A DNA stretch of 64,000 nt, taken from contig DASXOJ010000287.1 of NCBI GenBank assembly GCA_036494465.1, positions 17,699 to 81,698 of the forward strand. The letters run 5' to 3'. The notes below the pieces were generated by a model. The model was not told where the DNA came from and ran no database searches. It worked only from the letters and a program-made list of their open reading frames with translations. The position numbers and the translations under genes were made by a program. The DNA comes from CAJCJE01 sp036494465 (GTDB lineage Bacteria > Actinomycetota > Actinomycetes > Mycobacteriales > Pseudonocardiaceae). Positions 27,114 to 36,352 of this stretch are shown in pieces; position 1 is the first letter of the stretch, and each line of letters opens with the position of its first letter.

Positions 27114-28493
27114 GTGGCAGCGACGACGGCGAGACCGAGCAGGACCAAGAGCACACTGTGGACGCCAGCGCGACGCTTCACCACGATCGGTCTTGTCGTT
27201 GTGATGACGTTGATCGCGTTCGAGTACCTGGGGGTCGCGACCGCGTTGCCAACGTTGGTTGCGAGTTTGCATGGTGGGCGGCTCTATGCCTGGCCGATCA
27301 CGGCGTTCTCGGCGGCCAGCGCGATCGGGTCGGCGGTGGCGGGGCGGTGGGCTGACCGGCGTGGTCCTGCGGCGCCGCTGTTGACGTCGATCGCCCTGTT
27401 CTGCGCGGGACTGGTGGTCGCGGGGACCGCTGTGGACATGCCGGTGCTGTTGGTGGGGCGGATTGTGCAGGGGGTTGGCGCCGGTGCGGCGACCGTCGCG
27501 ATGTACGTGCTGATCGCGCAGGTTTACGAGAAGAGCGATCGGCCTGCGATGTCGGCAGTGCTGGCCGGGGCTTGGGTGGTTCCTTCGCTGATCGGGCCGG
27601 TGGTCGCGGGGTTTGTGACCGTCGCGTTCGGCTGGCGGTGGGTATTTCTGGGGCTGGTGCCGTTGCTGGTGCTGGGGACGGTGTTCGTGGTTCCTGTGGT
27701 CCGGCGGTTGACACCGCCGAGCCGGGGTGTGAACCGCCAGTTGCGGAAGGGGCTGGTGCTGGCGGCGGTCGCCGCTGCGGTGGGGGTTGCGGCAATCACG
27801 GCGGGGGCGCAGCAGTTGGACTGGGTGAGCGCGCCGGTGATCGCGGTCGGGCTGGTGCTGACCGTGTTCGCGGTGCGGCGGCTGCTGCCGAGGGGCACGT
27901 TCCGGGCCGGGCGCGGGTTGCCGTCGGTGGTGTTGTCCAGGGGGATGATGGCGGGCGCCTACGACGCGGCCGAGGCGTACGTGCCGCTGGCGCTGACCGC
28001 TGTGCACGGGCTGACGCCGTCCCTGGCCGGGCTGCCGTTGACGATCGGGGCGCTGGGCTGGTCGGCAGCGTCGGCATGGCAGGGTCGTTATGCGCACCTG
28101 TCCAGGTCGAAGCTGTTGCAGGTGGCGATGGTGCTGGTCGGGGTGGGCATCGCCGGGGTCTCGCTGGTCGCGTTGCGTCAGGTGCCCAGCTGGGTGGTGT
28201 TCCCGGCGTGGGTGTTCGCGGGAACCGGGATGGGCATCGGCATGCCTGCGGTTGCCGTGCTGGTGCTGGGGCAGTCGCCCGACGACGAGCAGGGCTTCAA
28301 CTCCTCCGCCGTGCAGTTGGCCGAGGTGATGGGCTCGGTGATCCTGGTCGGGCTGGGTGGGGTGCTGATCAACATGCTGGGCTCGACCAGTCACCCCGGT
28401 GGTCCGCTGTTGCTGTTCGACCTGGTGCTGGCTGGAGTGGCGGTGCTGGGTGCGCTGATTCCGGGTGGGCGGACGCAGCCGGTGAGTCGTTGA
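27114..28493 (+). CDS. MFS transporter
   Basis: A 459-residue multi-helix membrane protein of the drug:H+ antiporter (DHA2-like, 14-TM) branch of the major facilitator superfamily. The loop 2-3 signature is visible in AGRWADRRGPAAP (about 65-77), and motif C-like glycines in GAWVVPSLIGPVVAG. The substrate is unknown; small toxic compounds are typical. The start is GTG 27114 with AGGA 8 nt upstream. It lies 35 bp after the VC0807-like gene and 33 bp before the cysteine desulfurase gene. Confidence 0.87.
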   Translation: MAATTARPSRTKSTLWTPARRFTTIGLVVVMTLIAFEYLGVATALPTLVASLHGGRLYAWPITAFSAASAIGSAVAGRWADRRGPAAPLLTSIALFCAGLVVAGTAVDMPVLLVGRIVQGVGAGAATVAMYVLIAQVYEKSDRPAMSAVLAGAWVVPSLIGPVVAGFVTVAFGWRWVFLGLVPLLVLGTVFVVPVVRRLTPPSRGVNRQLRKGLVLAAVAAAVGVAAITAGAQQLDWVSAPVIAVGLVLTVFAVRRLLPRGTFRAGRGLPSVVLSRGMMAGAYDAAEAYVPLALTAVHGLTPSLAGLPLTIGALGWSAASAWQGRYAHLSRSKLLQVAMVLVGVGIAGVSLVALRQVPSWVVFPAWVFAGTGMGIGMPAVAVLVLGQSPDDEQGFNSSAVQLAEVMGSVILVGLGGVLINMLGSTSHPGGPLLLFDLVLAGVAVLGALIPGGRTQPVSR

Positions 28494-28526
28494 TCCCTAC
28501 CCGGTCGGGTTACCCTTGCTTACGCG

Positions 28527-29756
28527 ATGGCCTACCTCGACCACGCCGCGACGACTCCGATGCTTGCGGAGGCCGCGGCCGCACTGACCAGTGCTTTGCC
28601 CCTCGTGGGCAACGCGTCGTCCCTGCACACCTCCGGGCGGCGGGCCAGACGCGCGGTGGAGGAGGCTCGCGAGGACATCGCGGACGCCCTCGGCGCCCGG
28701 CCGTCGGAAGTGATTTTCACCACCGGCGGCACGGAGAGCGACAACCTCGCGGTCAAGGGCATCTTCTGGGCGCGGCACACGGCCGACCCGAAGCGCCGCC
28801 GCATTCTGGCCTCGTCGGTCGAGCACCACGCGGTGCTGGACTCAGTGCAGTGGCTGGTCGACGAGCAGGGCGCCGAGGTGACCTGGCTGGAAGTGGACGA
28901 CTTCGGCCGGGTGCATGCGGACACGCTGGCCGCTGCCATCGGTGAGGACCCGGACTCGGTCGCGCTGGCCACGGTGATGTGGGCGAACAACGAGGTCGGG
29001 ACCGTCAATCCGATCCGTGAGCTCGCCGCGACCGCCGCGCAGCACGGGGTGCCGTTGCACACGGACGCGGTGCAGGCGGTCGGCGCGCTGCCGGTCGATT
29101 TCGCGCGGTCGGGCGCCTCGGCATTGACCATGACCGGGCACAAGCTGGGTGGACCGTTCGGGGTCGGCGTGCTGCTGCTCGGGCGCGACGTCGCGTGCAC
29201 GCCGCTTTCGCACGGTGGCGGGCAGGAGCGGGACGTGCGGTCGGGCACGCTGGACGTGCCGGGCATCGTCTCGCTGGCGGTCGCGGTACGGGCCGCTGTG
29301 CGCGACCGGGAGGAGTCCGTGCGCCGGGAGACGGCGCTGCGCGACCGATTGATCGGCGTGCTGCGCGAGGCCGTGCCGGACATCGTGCTCAACGGCGACC
29401 CTGGCGAGTCCACTGTGGATGACGGACCCTCGCGGCTGCCGGGCAACGTGCACGTGACCGTGCCGGGGTGTGAGGGCGACAGCCTGCTGATGTTGCTGGA
29501 CGCCAACGGGATCGAGTGTTCGACCGGGTCGGCCTGCACGGCGGGCGTCGCTGAGCCGAGCCATGTGCTGCTGGCGATGGGCGCGGACCGGATCGCCGCA
29601 CGCGGGTCGCTGCGGTTCTCGCTCGGGCACACGTCGACCGACGCGGACGTCGACGAGGTCGCCGCCGCCATCGGCCCGGCCGTGACCAGGGCCAGGGGCG
29701 CGGGGCTGGCTGGATTGAGCCGGGCGGCACGCGATGCCGCCGAGATGGAGGTTTGA
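28527..29756 (+). CDS. iscS: Cysteine desulfurase (IscS/NifS family)
   Basis: A 409-residue PLP enzyme that takes sulfur from cysteine as an enzyme-bound persulfide. TGGTESDN binds PLP phosphate, SVEHHAV carries the stacking His, MTGHKLGGPFG carries the PLP Lys (about 205), and STGSACTAG carries the catalytic Cys (about 335). It is followed by mnmA, whose ribosome site lies inside its last codons, so it most likely supplies sulfur for tRNA 2-thiouridine. Orthologue by order of Rv3025c. The start is ATG 28527. Confidence 0.94.
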   Translation: MAYLDHAATTPMLAEAAAALTSALPLVGNASSLHTSGRRARRAVEEAREDIADALGARPSEVIFTTGGTESDNLAVKGIFWARHTADPKRRRILASSVEHHAVLDSVQWLVDEQGAEVTWLEVDDFGRVHADTLAAAIGEDPDSVALATVMWANNEVGTVNPIRELAATAAQHGVPLHTDAVQAVGALPVDFARSGASALTMTGHKLGGPFGVGVLLLGRDVACTPLSHGGGQERDVRSGTLDVPGIVSLAVAVRAAVRDREESVRRETALRDRLIGVLREAVPDIVLNGDPGESTVDDGPSRLPGNVHVTVPGCEGDSLLMLLDANGIECSTGSACTAGVAEPSHVLLAMGADRIAARGSLRFSLGHTSTDADVDEVAAAIGPAVTRARGAGLAGLSRAARDAAEMEV

Positions 29757-29761
29757 GCACG

Positions 29762-30850
29762 ATGCGGGTGTTGGCCGCGATGAGTGGCGGAGTCGATTCG
29801 GCCGTCGCCGCTGCGCGAGCGGTGCAGGCCGGGCACGAGGTGGTCGGTGTACACCTCGCGTTGTCGGCGAAGCCGGGAACGTTGCGCACTGGTTCACGCG
29901 GCTGTTGCACGATCGAGGACTCGCGCGACGCGCGGCGGGCCGCCGACGTGCTCGGTATCCCGTTCTACGTCTGGGATTTCGCCGAGCGGTTCACCGAAGA
30001 GGTGGTCGAGGACTTCGTCGCCGAGTACGCGGCGGGTCGCACGCCGAACCCGTGCGTGAAGTGCAACGAGAAGATCAAGTTCGCGGCACTGCTCGACCGC
30101 GCGATCGGCCTCGGCTTCGACGCGGTGTGCACCGGTCACTACGCACGGTTGTCCACTGTGGACGATGAGCCGGAGTTGCGGCGCAGCGCGGACGACGGCA
30201 AGGACCAGTCCTATGTGCTCGCCTCGCTGCGCGCGGACCAGTTGCGGCACGCCATGTTCCCGCTGGGTGACTCGACCAAGCCGCAGGTGCGCGAGGAGGC
30301 GGCGCTGCGCGGGCTGGCGGTCGCGGACAAGCCCGACAGCCACGACATCTGCTTCATCCCGGACGGCGACACGCGCGCGTTCCTGACCAAGCGGCTCGGT
30401 GAACGACCGGGTGTGCTGGTCGACGACGAGACCTCCGAGGTGATCGGTGAGCACGGCGGCGTGCACGGGTTCACTATTGGCCAGCGCAAGGGCATCGGCG
30501 TGCAGGCGCCCGCCGCCAACGGCCGGCCGCGTTACGTGCTGTCGCTGGAGCCGGTGAGCGGCACGGTGCGGGTTGGCTCGGCGGAGCGGCTGTCGGTGAC
30601 CGAGATCGTCGCGGGCAAACCGGTGTGGCCCTCTGGTTCGAGCCTGGCCGAGCCGACCGACTGCGTCGCGCAGGTGCGCGCGCACGGTGGATTGGCCAAG
30701 GCGCGGGCTTCGGTCAGCGGCAGCGAGTTGACGGTGATGCTGACCGAGCCGTTGCAGGGTGTCGCGCCCGGCCAGACGGTGGTGCTCTACCGGCCGGACG
30801 CGGCTGGTGACGTGGTGCTGGGCAGCGCCACGATCACTGCGACTGCCTGA
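29762..30850 (+). CDS. mnmA: tRNA 2-thiouridylase MnmA
   Basis: A 362-residue cytoplasmic enzyme that adenylates and thiolates U34 of tRNA Lys, Glu and Gln. MSGGVDSAVA is the PP-loop. NPCVKCNEKIKF and SHDICFIPDGD carry the two catalytic cysteines, and GFTIGQRKGIGV begins the central beta domain. I choose ATG 29762, with GGAGG at 29747-29751 10 nt upstream; the TTG at 29753 overlaps the previous stop but is too near that site. Co-transcribed with the cysteine desulfurase. Orthologue of Rv3024c. Confidence 0.95.
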   Translation: MRVLAAMSGGVDSAVAAARAVQAGHEVVGVHLALSAKPGTLRTGSRGCCTIEDSRDARRAADVLGIPFYVWDFAERFTEEVVEDFVAEYAAGRTPNPCVKCNEKIKFAALLDRAIGLGFDAVCTGHYARLSTVDDEPELRRSADDGKDQSYVLASLRADQLRHAMFPLGDSTKPQVREEAALRGLAVADKPDSHDICFIPDGDTRAFLTKRLGERPGVLVDDETSEVIGEHGGVHGFTIGQRKGIGVQAPAANGRPRYVLSLEPVSGTVRVGSAERLSVTEIVAGKPVWPSGSSLAEPTDCVAQVRAHGGLAKARASVSGSELTVMLTEPLQGVAPGQTVVLYRPDAAGDVVLGSATITATA

Positions 30851-30893
30851 GAACCTCGGGCTTCGCGATCGCGATGCGATATCCGCGCTGGAG

Positions 30894-30919
30894 CAGCGAT
30901 GATCAGGTGATCATCGCTG
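30894..30919. terminator. Perfect palindrome between convergent mnmA and hypothetical gene
   Basis: Arms CAGCGATGATCA / TGATCATCGCTG around GG, 26 bp. The right arm includes the stop codon of the minus-strand gene. It is probably a shared terminator; a binding site is the alternative. Confidence 0.55.
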
Positions 30920-31351
30920 GGATGACCCTGGTTTAGCCAGCGGTGTCGCTCGTAGCGGCGCTCGTCCCGTCTCCCACCAGTGGCGAGCATCCGCTGCTGC
31001 TGCCTCCATATCGAGACCGCGTCGTCTCGCAGCTTGCTCGCACATCAGGGTCGGGGCGATCATGTCCTGACCGAAGATGATCGACATCCGCGCCTTCTTT
31101 TGCAGTTTCTGGGCCTTCTGCTCGGATTCTTGGGTGCTACGCGCGTCACGGCGCCATTCGACGACATCTGCCGCGATGAACAGGTAGCCGGTTCCCTGCG
31201 GAATGCTGGCCCCGGGCGATCCACACGGGCATTCATTGTCGGAACATCGACGATTTGGCTTCAGATTCCCGGGGACCTCGAAGTCATCGACTGTTGCCCC
31301 GGTGTCCGGGACCTCGCCTTGCCCCCGTGTTCGACGCCGAAACAGGCCCAT
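30911..31351 (-). CDS. Hypothetical protein with cysteine-rich segment
   Basis: A 146-residue soluble protein I do not recognise. It begins MGLFRRRTRGQ. NRRCSDNECPCG near residue 30 has three cysteines that could bind zinc. GYLFIAADVVEWRRDARS, a Lys/Gln-rich helix (EQKAQKLQKKARM) and a C-terminal EQAARRRGLDMEAAAADARHWWE segment follow. The start ATG 31351 is preceded by GAAGGA at good spacing; longer in-frame sequence to 31447 lacks a ribosome site. Base composition is less GC-rich than its neighbours. It stands alone between mnmA and the dehydratase gene, both of which point at or past it. Confidence 0.65.
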   Translation of the reverse strand: MGLFRRRTRGQGEVPDTGATVDDFEVPGNLKPNRRCSDNECPCGSPGASIPQGTGYLFIAADVVEWRRDARSTQESEQKAQKLQKKARMSIIFGQDMIAPTLMCEQAARRRGLDMEAAAADARHWWETGRAPLRATPLAKPGSSQR

Positions 31352-31521
31352 TGTCCTTCGCCTCCACCTGGTGATCGGAAAGTTGGCGACGCTCGGTCCA
31401 GAATGGAGATCAGGAATCGACCGGCGCGACCTCCACCGCACGCCCACCCGTGGATATTAGGGCAGCATCGCGATGCATTTCGGCACAATCGCAGTTCCCG
31501 AACCAACGGAGAGGCGAGCGC

Positions 31522-32436
31522 TCAGGTGGGCGTCCAGTCGGTGTTGGCGCCGCACAGCACGATGCACGGCAGTTCGCCGGGCACCCGGTCCGCCAGCCAG
31601 GCCGCGAACGGCACGGCGGCGCCGGGTTCGACGGCGAGCCGGAATTCGCTCCACAGCAGATCGCGCGCGGCCAGTAGTTCCTCGTCGGTGACCAGTACCG
31701 ACGTCACCGCGTCGGTGTTGAGAATCGCGAGGTTGAGGTCCTCGGTGCGGTTGGCGCCCAGTGCCGACGAGGCCACCGAGTCCACTGCGGACTCGACAGG
31801 GTGGCCCGCGACGCGCGCGTCGTAGAGGCAGCGGCACCCGTCCGGTTCGACGGCGACGACTTGCCGCCCACCCGATCCGAGCACGGCTCCGGAGGCGAGG
31901 CCACCGCCGCCGACCGACACCACGATCGAGTCGATCTCGGGGTCGTCCGCGACTGCTTCCGCGACGCAGGTGCCCTGGCCCGCGATGATCTCGGGCAGTG
32001 CGAACGGGTGCAGGTACCTGGTGTCCGGATCGGCTTCGGCGACCCGCTGGCCCTCGGCGAACGCGGTCGCGATGAGCTCGAAGGTGACCAGTTCGGCGCC
32101 TGCCGCCCTGATCCTGCGCGCCTTGCCTGCGGGGATGTATTCGGGCGCGTAGATCGTGGCAGGCACGCCGAGGATGGCGGCGGCGGTGGCCACGGCGAGA
32201 CCGTGGTTGCCGCCGGACACCGCGATCACCTTCTTGGGCAACGGTCCGGCGAGCAGGGCGTTGACCGCGCCGCGAATCTTGAACGACCCGGTCCGCTGCA
32301 GATGTTCCAGTTTGAACACCAGTTCGCGACCGTTGTACTCGGTGCGCAGGTTCGGGGTGCGGCGCACGTACGGGGCGATGGTGGTCGCGGCCTTGCGGAC
32401 ATCGGCTTCGGTGGGGATCGCGAATGTGGTCACCAC
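31522..32436 (-). CDS. PLP-dependent threonine/serine dehydratase-like protein
   Basis: A 304-residue fold-type II PLP enzyme. RTGSFKIRGA holds the PLP Lys (about 52), SGGNHGLA and SVGGGGLASG bind the PLP phosphate, and VLCGANTD is the C-terminal loop. It lacks the regulatory ACT domain of biosynthetic IlvA. Threonine or serine is the usual substrate, but its place at the end of a PTS gene cluster makes another amino substrate worth testing. GTG 32436 (CAGG 9 nt upstream) is preferred over GTG 32433. It begins 17 bp after the ceramidase-like gene. Confidence 0.85.
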   Translation of the reverse strand: MVTTFAIPTEADVRKAATTIAPYVRRTPNLRTEYNGRELVFKLEHLQRTGSFKIRGAVNALLAGPLPKKVIAVSGGNHGLAVATAAAILGVPATIYAPEYIPAGKARRIRAAGAELVTFELIATAFAEGQRVAEADPDTRYLHPFALPEIIAGQGTCVAEAVADDPEIDSIVVSVGGGGLASGAVLGSGGRQVVAVEPDGCRCLYDARVAGHPVESAVDSVASSALGANRTEDLNLAILNTDAVTSVLVTDEELLAARDLLWSEFRLAVEPGAAVPFAAWLADRVPGELPCIVLCGANTDWTPT

Positions 32437-32453
32437 CCGATCGTGCCTGCGGA

Positions 32454-33791
32454 TCAGCGTGCGCGCCACGCCTTGTGCAACAGTTCGCACGCCGCCGTGA
32501 CCAGCACGGACGCGCCGTGCGGGTCGAACGGGCTGAAACTGGCCTCATAGACGTGCTCGTCGTGCGCCGCCGCGTCGGCGAGGTAGCCGAAGTAGCCGTC
32601 GGTGTAGCCGATCACCCTGGTCTGCGCGAACGGGCTACCGCTGCGGATCGTGCTCGCGTAGCAGGTGAACGGCTCGACCGGCAGGTGCACCCAGGCGAGT
32701 TCGCCCAGTGTGACCACGCTGATCGGCAGGTCGAGATGCGTGGGCAGGCCGGTGGCGACCTGTTCGGACTGCAACACCGCGCCTTCGTAACGGGTGCGGG
32801 CGATCCGTGCGCGGGGCGTGTCCGGGCCACCGCGTTCGCGTTCGGCGTGCCATGCCTGTTCGGCGCCGGCGAGCGCGGTGGCCGCGTCGGCTTTGTTGGG
32901 CAACGGCCTGGTCGGCACGGTGACGGTGGCGCGGTGCACGGCCGGAACGGCGGCGGCGACGGGGTCGGATTCGAGTGCGCCGCGTAGCACCGCGCCAGCC
33001 AGGATTCCGCCCTGGCGTCGCATTTCCGCGAAGTCCTGACCGCGCCGGGTGAACCGGGTGCTCACGTCGCCGGCCGCGCCCTGGAGGAACGCCAGCACGG
33101 GCGGGGTTTCCACGCCCTGCGCGGCGAGTAGCGCGGCCGCCGCGACCGAGCGGGTGGCAGCGGGGAAATCCGCCGAATATTCGAGATTGGCGTGGCCGAG
33201 CACGGTTGGATGACAGGCGTAGTCGAACAGGATCGCGACGATCGTGCCGTCGTTCTGCCGGAGGGTGAGCACGCCCGCGCTGCGGTCGTGCGGGCCCTTC
33301 GGGTCATACCGATTGGCGCCGATCCCACCGTCGGCGACGTTCGCCCAGCCCGCGGTGACCGGATGGCGAGTCTTCGGCAACCGGGTGGCAGCCTTGCTGA
33401 TGTCCTTGACCAGCCGGTCGATCTGGGTGTCGTCGGTGTACTGCTCGGGCAGGAACGTCAGCTTCGACCACGGGGCTGCCGCGGAATGCGTGTGCGAGCA
33501 ACAAACCAGCACCGCGTCCGGCGCGATGCCCGTACCGTCGGCCACCTCGACCCTGATCCGCGCGCAGGTCTCGTCGTCCAGGCTCAGCGCGTCCACACTG
33601 ACCCAGCAGACCGCGCGCTGTCCGGGTTCGTCCGAGAGCAACAGCAGATTGGCCGTCAGTCGATCGTGCGTGCCCGTCGCCGGGTGGTCACCGCGCGCGA
33701 GATAACCGCCGAGCGCGACCGGAACCCGCGGCGTCACGTCCACAGTGGTCGCCGCGTACCAGAGTTGGCCGGTCGCGCCTTCGGCGGTCAT
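32454..33791 (-). CDS. Neutral/alkaline ceramidase-like hydrolase
   Basis: A 445-residue protein of the neutral/alkaline non-lysosomal ceramidase N-terminal domain family. DVTPRVPVALGGY, SHTHSAAAP (metal-binding His), DYACHPTVLG and QGAAGDVSTR are the family landmarks. No signal peptide is visible, so it may act inside the cell, unlike secreted ceramidases. It lies 7 bp after the PTS IIA gene and 17 bp before the dehydratase gene, which ties it to a PTS-dependent pathway. A role as amidase on an N-acyl compound is inference. The start is ATG 33791. Confidence 0.82.
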   Translation of the reverse strand: MTAEGATGQLWYAATTVDVTPRVPVALGGYLARGDHPATGTHDRLTANLLLLSDEPGQRAVCWVSVDALSLDDETCARIRVEVADGTGIAPDAVLVCCSHTHSAAAPWSKLTFLPEQYTDDTQIDRLVKDISKAATRLPKTRHPVTAGWANVADGGIGANRYDPKGPHDRSAGVLTLRQNDGTIVAILFDYACHPTVLGHANLEYSADFPAATRSVAAAALLAAQGVETPPVLAFLQGAAGDVSTRFTRRGQDFAEMRRQGGILAGAVLRGALESDPVAAAVPAVHRATVTVPTRPLPNKADAATALAGAEQAWHAERERGGPDTPRARIARTRYEGAVLQSEQVATGLPTHLDLPISVVTLGELAWVHLPVEPFTCYASTIRSGSPFAQTRVIGYTDGYFGYLADAAAHDEHVYEASFSPFDPHGASVLVTAACELLHKAWRAR

Positions 33792-33798
33792 CGCATGG

Positions 33799-34224
33799 TC
33801 ACTTCCCGGCCTTGCTCGCGGCTTCGCGTAGCTGTGCCGCTACATCCTGGACCCCTTCGCGGCCCGCGTGCAACGCGACACCGGCCAGCGCGGCAGCGGT
33901 CTCCTCGATGCTGGTCAGCACTTCGAGCACCATCGGCAGGTTCAACCCGGACACCAGGTGCAGGTCGGGGTTGGTCAGCGCGAGCCGCGCGGCCGCATTG
34001 GACGGAGAGCCGCCCATCAGGTCGGCCAGCACGAGGGCCTCGTTGTTCTGCGCGCCGAGCCGGACCAGTTCGGCGGTGATGTCCTCGCCGAGCTGTTCAA
34101 GGCTTCCGTTGGGCGGCAAGGACACCGTGCCGACGTGCTCCTGCTCGCCCAGGATCATCTCGGCGGCATCCCGAACGCCCGCCGCGTAGCCGCCGTGCCC
34201 GACAAAGATCACCGGGACCGTCAT
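33799..34224 (-). CDS. PTS mannose-family EIIA component
   Basis: A 141-residue cytoplasmic domain protein. MTVPVIFVGHGGYA presents the phosphorylated His about 10, and LVLADLMGGSPSNAAARL and LVSGLNLPMVLE are typical of EIIA-Man. I choose ATG 34224, 7 nt after GGAGG; the ATG at 34230 is too close to that site. It receives phosphate from HPr and passes it to the IIB protein encoded upstream. A strong hairpin separates it from the IID gene. Confidence 0.9.
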   Translation of the reverse strand: MTVPVIFVGHGGYAAGVRDAAEMILGEQEHVGTVSLPPNGSLEQLGEDITAELVRLGAQNNEALVLADLMGGSPSNAAARLALTNPDLHLVSGLNLPMVLEVLTSIEETAAALAGVALHAGREGVQDVAAQLREAASKAGK

Positions 34225-34251
34225 AACCATTCCTCCAGGTGTTGTACATGG

Positions 34252-34294
34252 CAAAGCGGCGTCGGCAACAGTCAACGTTGCCGGCGCCGCTTTG
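34252..34294 (-). terminator. Intra-operon hairpin between PTS IID and IIA genes
   Basis: An 18-bp stem (34252-34269 with 34277-34294, one mismatch or G-U pair, 7-nt loop) begins about 20 nt after the IID stop on the minus strand. There is no T-tract. It may attenuate transcription or protect the upstream mRNA 3' end, changing the ratio of membrane to soluble subunits. Confidence 0.65.
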
Positions 34295-34314
34295 GCAATC
34301 CACGTGTCGATTTC

Positions 34315-35223
34315 TTAACTCGTTGGGAGAGTGACCAACGCCGCCTTCGAGAACCACGGGGTGCCGTTGATGAGCCCGGTCAAACCACCCAGGCCGATGC
34401 CGAGGATGAAGATGATCAGGATGCACCACAGCGGGTGCAGGTTGAACTTGCGCATCAGGAAGTACATGAGCGCGGTGACCAGGACCGGGAGCAGGAACGG
34501 CAGGATCGCGTCCAGGTCGGTCTGGATGTAGGTGATGGTCGCCTTGGCGCCCTTGAGCGCGGACGGTGCCTTCTCCGAGATCTGCAGGTTGGTGGAGATC
34601 CCGACCACGCTCGGGATGAAGCCGCCGAGCACGATCAGGCCGACGATCGTCGCACCCTCGCTGACCTTGGCCAGCGCGCCCGCGGCGAGCTGGGTGATCA
34701 GGCTGCGGCCCTGTGCGTAGCCCTGGTTGAACTGCCACCTGCGCAGCAGGTACAGCGGGATGAGGCACATGATCGCGGCGAAGATCGGGCCGAACGAGGA
34801 ACCGGACAGCGCCCAGCTCGCACCCAGGGTCAGGATGATGCTGTTGTAGAGGGCGTAGGTGACGGTGTCACCGATACCCGCCAGCGGCCCCATCATGGCG
34901 ACCTTGACGCTTTCGGCGGCTGAGGGCTGGCCGCCCTCCTCCATGGCGATGGTGGTGCCGAGGATCAGCGGACCACCGACGACCGGGGAGGTGTTGAAGA
35001 AGGTGATGTGGCGCTGCATGGCCGCGATGAACTTGTTTTCATCGGGGTTGAGGTGGCGCAGCACCGGGATCATCGCCCACAGGAAGCCCAGCGCCTGGTC
35101 CCGCTCGTAGTTCCAGGAGATCTGGAAGGACCAGAAGAACCGCCAGAACGACTTGTTGAGCACGCTCTTGGGCAGGTGCGCCTGTTCGGGGGCGTCCTGC
35201 TGCGCGACGGTGGCCTCAGACAT
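34315..35223 (-). CDS. PTS mannose/fructose/sorbose-family EIID component
   Basis: A 302-residue membrane subunit. SFWRFFWSFQISWNYERDQALGF at the N terminus, HITFFNTSPVVGG, and AMMGPLAGIGDTVTYAL are EIID signatures; hydrophobic helices follow in the C-terminal half. It forms the sugar channel with IIC. The start ATG 35223 overlaps the end of the IIC gene by 8 bp, indicating translational coupling. Mannose-family PTS systems are common in Firmicutes and Enterobacteria but uncommon in Pseudonocardiaceae, so lateral transfer is possible. Confidence 0.92.
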   Translation of the reverse strand: MSEATVAQQDAPEQAHLPKSVLNKSFWRFFWSFQISWNYERDQALGFLWAMIPVLRHLNPDENKFIAAMQRHITFFNTSPVVGGPLILGTTIAMEEGGQPSAAESVKVAMMGPLAGIGDTVTYALYNSIILTLGASWALSGSSFGPIFAAIMCLIPLYLLRRWQFNQGYAQGRSLITQLAAGALAKVSEGATIVGLIVLGGFIPSVVGISTNLQISEKAPSALKGAKATITYIQTDLDAILPFLLPVLVTALMYFLMRKFNLHPLWCILIIFILGIGLGGLTGLINGTPWFSKAALVTLPTS

Positions 35224-36028
35224 TGCTGGCCTCCCCTTCGGTGCCGGCCGGGGTGGGGGTTACGGGGGCGGTGGCCGGCGTGGCCCGGTTCTCGCCCGGC
35301 TTGAGGATCATGAAGATGATCGCGATGGCGACCGCGAACATGGCCACGCCGAGGACCGGGATCTTGGCGTAGGCGAACAGGACGAAGCCCAGCATGAGCA
35401 TGTACCAGTACTTCTTCACCGGCAGGAAGCCCAGCAGCATCGCGAAACCGACCGCGGGGAGCATGCCACCGGAGAGCGTGAGCCCGTTGACGAGCCATTT
35501 GGGGATGCTGGTCTCCAGGGAGTGCACCAGGCTGGCGTTGAGGAAGTAGGTCAGCACGAACGTCGGGATGGCACGGACCGCCGCCCACGGGATGAACGCC
35601 GTCCAGTGCAGGACGGTGAGTTCTCGTGTTCGGCCCTCCATCAGTGCCTTGTCCGCGCGGTGGATGAACAGCGTGGTCAGGCTTCGGCCGATCGGGTCGA
35701 GCGGGGTGAGCACCAGCGCGGCGGCCAGACCGAAGGTCACGCCGAGCGGGATCGCCGACGCGTCCGGCACACCGGCGTGCGAGGCCAGGGCGACCGCGAT
35801 GATCGCACCGGTCGGCCAGTCGGGTGTGCTCGCGCCACCGTAGGTGTAGGAGCCGAGAGCGGCGAACTCCAGCGTCGCGCCGATCGCCATGCCGAGCGTG
35901 ACGTTACCGACCAGCAGGCCGGCCACTGTTCCGGCGATGAGCGGCCGCGAGGCGTAGATGAGATACGGCCCGAGATTGTCGTAGATACAGAATATCGCCC
36001 ACAGTGTGAGCAGCAACGCGATGAGCAT
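35216..36028 (-). CDS. PTS mannose/fructose/sorbose-family EIIC component
   Basis: A 270-residue polytopic membrane protein. RPLIAGTVAGLLVGNVTLGMAIGATLEFAALG is the family's signature region, followed by further helices and a hydrophilic Pro/Thr-rich C-terminal tail. It is the first gene of the IIC-IID-IIA-ceramidase-dehydratase run. The start is ATG 36028 with GGGG upstream. A promoter and tandem CTAGA-centred palindromes lie 57-115 bp upstream, so it is likely under GntR-family (DasR-like) repression. Confidence 0.92.
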   Translation of the reverse strand: MLIALLLTLWAIFCIYDNLGPYLIYASRPLIAGTVAGLLVGNVTLGMAIGATLEFAALGSYTYGGASTPDWPTGAIIAVALASHAGVPDASAIPLGVTFGLAAALVLTPLDPIGRSLTTLFIHRADKALMEGRTRELTVLHWTAFIPWAAVRAIPTFVLTYFLNASLVHSLETSIPKWLVNGLTLSGGMLPAVGFAMLLGFLPVKKYWYMLMLGFVLFAYAKIPVLGVAMFAVAIAIIFMILKPGENRATPATAPVTPTPAGTEGEASNV

Positions 36029-36084
36029 GTCAGCCCCGGCTTTCGGAGACTCGCGATGGCTGGTGGATGGCTTTTTTTCAATTT

Positions 36085-36142
36085 GGACTAGACCAGTGAT
36101 CTAGATCTCACGGCAGAGTAACATCGGGCCCTGGTCAGTCAA
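36085..36142 (-). promoter_or_regulatory. PTS IIC promoter with two DasR/GntR-like operators
   Basis: Minus strand: -35 TTGACT (36142-36137), 16-bp spacer, -10 TACTCT (36120-36115), predicted start near 36108. Two CTAGA-centred palindromes lie directly downstream: GATCTAGATC (36098-36107) and GGACTAGACC (36085-36094). Read on the minus strand, ACTGGTCTAGTCCAAA (36097-36082) matches 13 of 16 positions of the Streptomyces dre consensus ACTGGTCTAGACCACT. Position downstream of the start site suits a repressor roadblock. Confidence 0.65.
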
Positions 36143-36352
36143 GCGCTGGAAGTTAAAAGTTACCGGTGTGTCATATACAGTCCGTTAATTATTGGCAGCT
36201 CAGAGTTTCCCTGCTTGTCATCGGGGAGACTGCTGCCCGGACCAGTACCGATACCGGACCAGGGTCGATTTTCGCTACGCCATTCGCCGGAGCGGCAAGA
36301 ATGTCGGCGACGATTACCTAGGTCCTCAATAGACAGGTGTGGACATGACTCA

